Assembly (NCBI GenBank): GCA_028697565.1
Contig: JAQVEU010000032.1
Location: forward strand, 1-7,509
DNA from: Candidatus Ratteibacteria bacterium
Lineage (GTDB): Bacteria > Ratteibacteria > UBA8468 > B48-G9 > JAFGKM01
Length of the DNA stretch: 7,509 bases
Direction: 5' to 3'
A program made the position numbers and the translations under genes. Position 1 is the stretch's first letter, and every line of letters starts with the position of its first letter. The notes under the pieces were generated by a model that was not told the DNA's origin, searched no databases, and worked only from the letters and a program-made list of their open reading frames with translations. Below, piece after piece: positions 4,944 to 7,509 of the stretch.

Positions 4944-6686
4944 ATGAAAAAACAGACACGGATAAAAGAGGTGGATATTTATAAAATCTATAAGGTGGTA
5001 GCACTATTTTTCTTTCTATTTTTAGGACCCCTTATACTTTTTAAGCCCGCCTATGACTACACTCTAATCAAGAATATCACCGGCTATGTTTTCTGTATAC
5101 TACTTTCAGTCCTTTTTATAATAGAAAAAAAGGAATTTACCATAGAGACAAAGATTTTTATAATACTGTTGTGTTTTTTTATATACCTTGTGTTTTCTTC
5201 TTTCATCGCTCCATTTGGATATGCTGCTGCACGTTCATTGGAGGACTATCTTCTGTATCTTTTAATCTTTCTTGTTGCACTGAATATAAGGTTAGAAAAG
5301 CAAGATGTTTATTTTTGGTTTGCAGCCGGTTTTATCGCCTCTGTGGTTGCTCTATGTAATTTTATAGGACCAGGAAGATATGTGATTTCAACCTTTGGAA
5401 ATCCCAACTTCTTTGCCGGACATATATTGATGCTTCTTCCTCTTGCGCTCGCATTTTCCTTTATTAAGGACGATAAAAGGTCCGCAAAGTTAATTTTTCT
5501 TGTCTGTGCTGTTTTGTTTTTTTTCAGTATCCTCGCTACAAAGTCCAGGGCTGCAATCCTTGCGGCTGTTTTTGGAATATCCACCCTGATTTTTTTAAAT
5601 TGCAAGGGCAACTTTCTAAAAAGATATTCAGGTTATATCATACTCTTTCTAACATCTGCCTTGTTTTACTCCCGGTTTTATCACTGGCTAATAAAAAATA
5701 TACGATGGTATATCTGGGGTGGAACATTGAAAATGATAAAGGTGAAGCCTATTATCGGATGGGGACTGGGGAATTTCCCCTTCTTTTATCCCTATTACCG
5801 GCTCAGGGAGTATTTTTTACAGATAGAATCAACTCCTGTGACCACACAGGTCCACAATGAATATCTGCATATATGGGTAGAGACAGGACTGGTGGGTCTC
5901 CTTCTTTTTTTAGGACTGATTTTTGTTGTTATCATAAGTGCCTATATTTCTTATACAAATAAAAATGAGAAAAGGGGTTTTGATATAATGCTTCTTAATG
6001 GATGTATAGCGGGTATTATGTCTGTTCTGGTTGATAATATATTTTCAACAAATCTGAGGAACCCTTCCACTGCAATGTATTTCTGGTTTCTTCTTGGTAT
6101 ATCTGCGGGATATATCAGGGATAAAATACAGTTTCGTTTCAGTATGTCAAGATACTTATGGTATATCACAGCAATGGCTGCATTTGTTATGTGTGTGTTC
6201 ACATCCTTTTATAGGGTCCTGCCAGAGGTCTATTTTAAAAGGGGCGTATGGGCAAAGGATGCTGGGGACTTGAAAGAAGCAATAGATAACTATTTAATAG
6301 TATGTGCAATAAATCCATATAACTATGAGGCGTGGTATAAAATGGCATTTGCCTATGGGGAGTCAGGATATATTAATAAGGCAGAGGAGATTTACTTAAA
6401 AATAAACAACCATCTCTTTCCGCACTATGCAAAGACAGATGCAAATTTAGGAACACTCTATATGAGAAAGGGGGACTATAAAAAAGCAATCTATTACTAT
6501 AAGTGGGCTGAGTGGTTTAATCCCTATGATATAGATGTCCTCTGTACCATATCTTCAATAGATATTATGTTTTTAAATAATATACCTGAGGCACTCTCTT
6601 ATCTCAGAAAGGTCTTGACAATAGACCCTGAAAACGAATATGCTAATAGGGTCATAGATTTATTAAAAAAAGAAGGCAAGATATAA
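4944..6686 (+). CDS. O-antigen ligase/polymerase-like membrane protein with C-terminal TPRs
   Basis: This is a polytopic inner-membrane protein of the Wzy_C/WaaL superfamily that should join lipid-linked glycan units or transfer them to an acceptor. The 580 residues begin with many hydrophobic segments (about 17-245). Family-like signatures follow: FGNPNFFAGH (151-160), RWYIWGGTLKMI with R254, PIIGWGLGNF (269-278) and HNEYLHIWVETGLVGLLLF with H304 in the periplasmic-loop/next-helix region. More helices run to about 425. From about 430 to 575 come TPR-like helix pairs (DLKEAIDNYL, INKAEEIYLKI, DYKKAIYYYKWAEWFNP, ALSYLRKVLTIDPEN), presumably outside the membrane for protein contacts. The ATG at 4944 is chosen over the GTG at 4908 because AGGGG lies a few bases upstream and the GTG lies inside the previous gene. 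Ligase and polymerase cannot be told apart from sequence alone. Confidence 0.87.
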   Translation: MKKQTRIKEVDIYKIYKVVALFFFLFLGPLILFKPAYDYTLIKNITGYVFCILLSVLFIIEKKEFTIETKIFIILLCFFIYLVFSSFIAPFGYAAARSLEDYLLYLLIFLVALNIRLEKQDVYFWFAAGFIASVVALCNFIGPGRYVISTFGNPNFFAGHILMLLPLALAFSFIKDDKRSAKLIFLVCAVLFFFSILATKSRAAILAAVFGISTLIFLNCKGNFLKRYSGYIILFLTSALFYSRFYHWLIKNIRWYIWGGTLKMIKVKPIIGWGLGNFPFFYPYYRLREYFLQIESTPVTTQVHNEYLHIWVETGLVGLLLFLGLIFVVIISAYISYTNKNEKRGFDIMLLNGCIAGIMSVLVDNIFSTNLRNPSTAMYFWFLLGISAGYIRDKIQFRFSMSRYLWYITAMAAFVMCVFTSFYRVLPEVYFKRGVWAKDAGDLKEAIDNYLIVCAINPYNYEAWYKMAFAYGESGYINKAEEIYLKINNHLFPHYAKTDANLGTLYMRKGDYKKAIYYYKWAEWFNPYDIDVLCTISSIDIMFLNNIPEALSYLRKVLTIDPENEYANRVIDLLKKEGKI

Positions 6687-6822
6687 AAAAGTAGTAAATA
6701 CTTACTCAACCACACTGATTGAAAGTAGAGAGGATTCCGTAGGAGGAAGTGGACAGAGTAGCAAGAATGAAAGCAAAGATGAAATCCTCCCCCACCCTCC
6801 TTTATTAAAGGAGGGAGAAGCA

Positions 6823-6856
6823 ATCCATTCTAACCTTCTTTTACAAAAGGAAGGAA
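6823..6856 (+). repeat. 34-nt direct repeat, copy 1
   Basis: This copy is identical over 34 nt to 7041-7074, 218 nt away. It holds a near-palindrome CCTTCTTTT...AAAAGGAAGG around AC. The second copy is the end of the composite repeat at 6944-7072, so this one is a stand-alone copy of that module. Confidence 0.9.
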
Positions 6857-6918
6857 TAAAAAGAGAAATCTCCCTCACCCTGGCCCTCTCCCCGCTGTAC
6901 GGGGCGAGGGAATCTCTC

Positions 6919-6950
6919 TTCCTCCCCATATGAGGGGGGAGGATATAGGT
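6919..6950 (+). repeat. 32-nt palindromic repeat, identical to 1216-1247 inverted
   Basis: This is an exact 32-nt match to the minus strand of 1216-1247, with the palindrome around CATATG followed by GGATATAGGT. Here it runs straight into the composite repeat at 6944. In the left cluster the two parts are split by an AT-rich block. Confidence 0.85.
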
Positions 6951-7072
6951 GGGGGTGGTAGAGTATAGGAAAAGTTCTCACCCTCCCCTTTATCCCCTCC
7001 CCTCATAGGGAGGGGATAAAAGGAAAGAGGGGAGAGGGAAATCCATTCTAACCTTCTTTTACAAAAGGAAGG
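6944..7072 (+). repeat. Composite palindromic repeat, right copy
   Basis: These 129 nt match the minus strand of 952-1078 at roughly 87% by hand alignment. The block contains the 13-bp-arm hairpin 6989-7020. The two copies face each other across about 5.9 kb that holds both operons. Confidence 0.8.
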
Positions 7073-7074
7073 AA
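7041..7074 (+). repeat. 34-nt direct repeat, copy 2
   Basis: This is an exact copy of 6823-6856 in the same orientation, forming the right end of the composite repeat. Confidence 0.9.
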
Positions 7075-7110
7075 ATAGGAAAAGAATATGCGGTGAGGGG
7101 GATAAAATAA

Positions 7111-7275
7111 AGGGACTCATATGAATCAAGAATTAGCAAATGTGATAAACACCCTGTAAAAACATTTAGAGAGAGAAAGAAAAAAGGCGAATTTATAGGG
7201 AAATATGGGCCTCAAAATAAAAATATGAATAGTGAACATAAAGAGATGGATCTGTTTTACTATATGAAAAATTAG
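7111..7275 (+). other. Possible coding remnant, unrecognised
   Basis: A frame without an early start codon is open from the stop at 7108 to TAG at 7273-7275. It gives a charged peptide that includes VKTFRERKKKGEFIGKYGPQ. In another frame, the ATG at 7121 gives MNQELANVINTL and then stops at 7157. Joining the two by a shift near 7156 gives one continuous basic peptide of about 50 residues, which would fit a decayed small gene. I recognise no family, and chance is a real alternative in such AT-rich sequence. Confidence 0.2.
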
Positions 7276-7285
7276 GTGAGGGAAT

Positions 7286-7314
7286 TTGCATTTATACGAT
7301 TAGAATGGGATAAT
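7286..7314 (+). promoter_or_regulatory. Sigma70-type promoter of rpmB
   Basis: TTGCAT (7286-7291) and GATAAT (7309-7314, 5 of 6 consensus) are separated by exactly 17 nt. A start near 7321 would leave a leader of about 38 nt that ends in the strong Shine-Dalgarno of rpmB. The -35 is weak (3 of 6). Confidence 0.55.
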
Positions 7315-7343
7315 ATTAGAGAACTGAAAATTGTATAAATAAC

Positions 7344-7350
7344 AGGAGGA
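7344..7350 (+). promoter_or_regulatory. Shine-Dalgarno of rpmB
   Basis: AGGAGGA lies 8 nt before the ATG at 7359, a strong site suited to a highly expressed ribosomal protein gene. Confidence 0.85.
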
Positions 7351-7358
7351 AAAACAAA

Positions 7359-7509
7359 ATGGCAAGGGTATGTGAGATATGCGGGAAAAGAAGCAAGACA
7401 GGTAATAATGTAAGTCATTCAAATGTTAAAACCAGACGGGTATGGAAACCTAATATCCAGACCATACTTACTGAAATAAATGGGAAAAGGAAACGTGTCA
7501 ATGTGTGTA
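7359..7509 (+). CDS. rpmB: 50S ribosomal protein L28, C-terminus outside window
   Basis: L28 is a small basic protein of the large ribosomal subunit. The window shows its first 50 residues. [20 protein letters not shown] is the characteristic L28 start, followed by [10 protein letters not shown] (the usual T-K/R-R-x-W-x-P-N-L/I-Q block) and GKRKRVNVC. The CEIC pair (C5, C8) and C50, which should begin the second CxxC just beyond the edge, mark the zinc-binding type of L28. Full length is usually about 60-80 residues, so only the end is missing. The ATG follows a strong Shine-Dalgarno and its own promoter, so the gene is transcribed separately from the upstream glycan genes. Confidence 0.96.
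   Translation, partial: MARVCEICGKRSKTGNNVSHSNVKTRRVWKPNIQTILTEINGKRKRVNVC

Larger units (their letters stand above)
6687..7110. repeat. Gene-free repeat cluster downstream of the ligase gene
   Basis: No credible gene is present. 6687-6780 is plain purine-rich sequence. From 6781 come palindromes of the same family as in the left cluster: 6795-6815 (9-bp arms, 3-nt loop), 6834-6854, 6884-6910 (two 5-bp stems), 6919-6942, 6989-7020 (13-bp perfect arms, 6-nt loop) and 7052-7072. Reading frames through here are low-complexity Pro/Ser/Leu strings. The 13-bp hairpin could halt or stabilise transcripts, but no T-run follows it. Confidence 0.85.

Noticed and set aside
6737..6803. AGGAGG followed by GTG and a 19-codon frame
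   Set aside because: It is too short, runs into a palindrome and has no recognisable product; the purine-rich context makes a chance Shine-Dalgarno likely.
6599..7129. Three overlapping minus-strand open frames of 74-84 codons
   Set aside because: They run through the repeat cluster and the end of the ligase gene and encode low-complexity strings of repeated hairpin sequence.

Overview
The window comes from an AT-rich bacterial chromosome. DprA/Smf, bacterial ribosomal protein L28, Shine-Dalgarno sites and a sigma70-type promoter establish Bacteria. Nothing visible fixes the phylum. The dense palindromic C/G-rich repeats between genes suggest an uncultivated, repeat-rich lineage, but that is only an impression. 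No RNA gene, CRISPR array or intact mobile element was seen.

Layout. (1) The left edge to 831, minus strand, holds the first 277 codons of dprA, which runs out of the window. (2) From 832 to about 1448 there is no gene. This stretch is packed with short palindromes, a 26-nt direct repeat and a strong 33-nt dyad. (3) From 1449 to 4064, minus strand, lies a tight three-gene operon read right to left: a stand-alone receiver-domain response regulator, glgC (ADP-glucose pyrophosphorylase) and a GalT-family nucleotidylyltransferase. The first two genes overlap by 4 nt. The second and third are 7 nt apart, and the Shine-Dalgarno of the third overlaps the stop of the second. (4) From 4065 to 4282 is a divergent intergenic region with a long imperfect inverted repeat and a candidate rightward promoter between its arms. 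(5) From 4283 to 6686, plus strand, is a two-gene unit: a sugar-phosphate transferase (PglC/WcaJ catalytic domain) and an O-antigen-ligase/Wzy-like membrane protein with C-terminal TPRs. (6) From 6687 to about 7110 is a second cluster of the same palindromic repeats. About 128 nt of it is a near copy, in opposite orientation, of part of the left cluster. (7) From 7111 to 7358 is a mostly silent stretch with a good promoter at its end, followed by the start of rpmB (L28).

How the genes fit together. The leftward operon concerns ADP-glucose and sugar-1-phosphate metabolism under a possible phosphorelay input. GlgC makes ADP-glucose. The GalT-like protein looks more like the ADP-glucose phosphorylase branch of the family than classical GalT, so it may use or break down the same nucleotide sugar. 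The rightward unit would start a lipid-linked glycan and then polymerise or ligate it, for surface polysaccharide. The most unusual points are the receiver-glgC-galT coupling, the long inverted repeat at the 5' end of a transferase that lacks its usual N-terminal half, and the inverted composite repeats that bracket both units.
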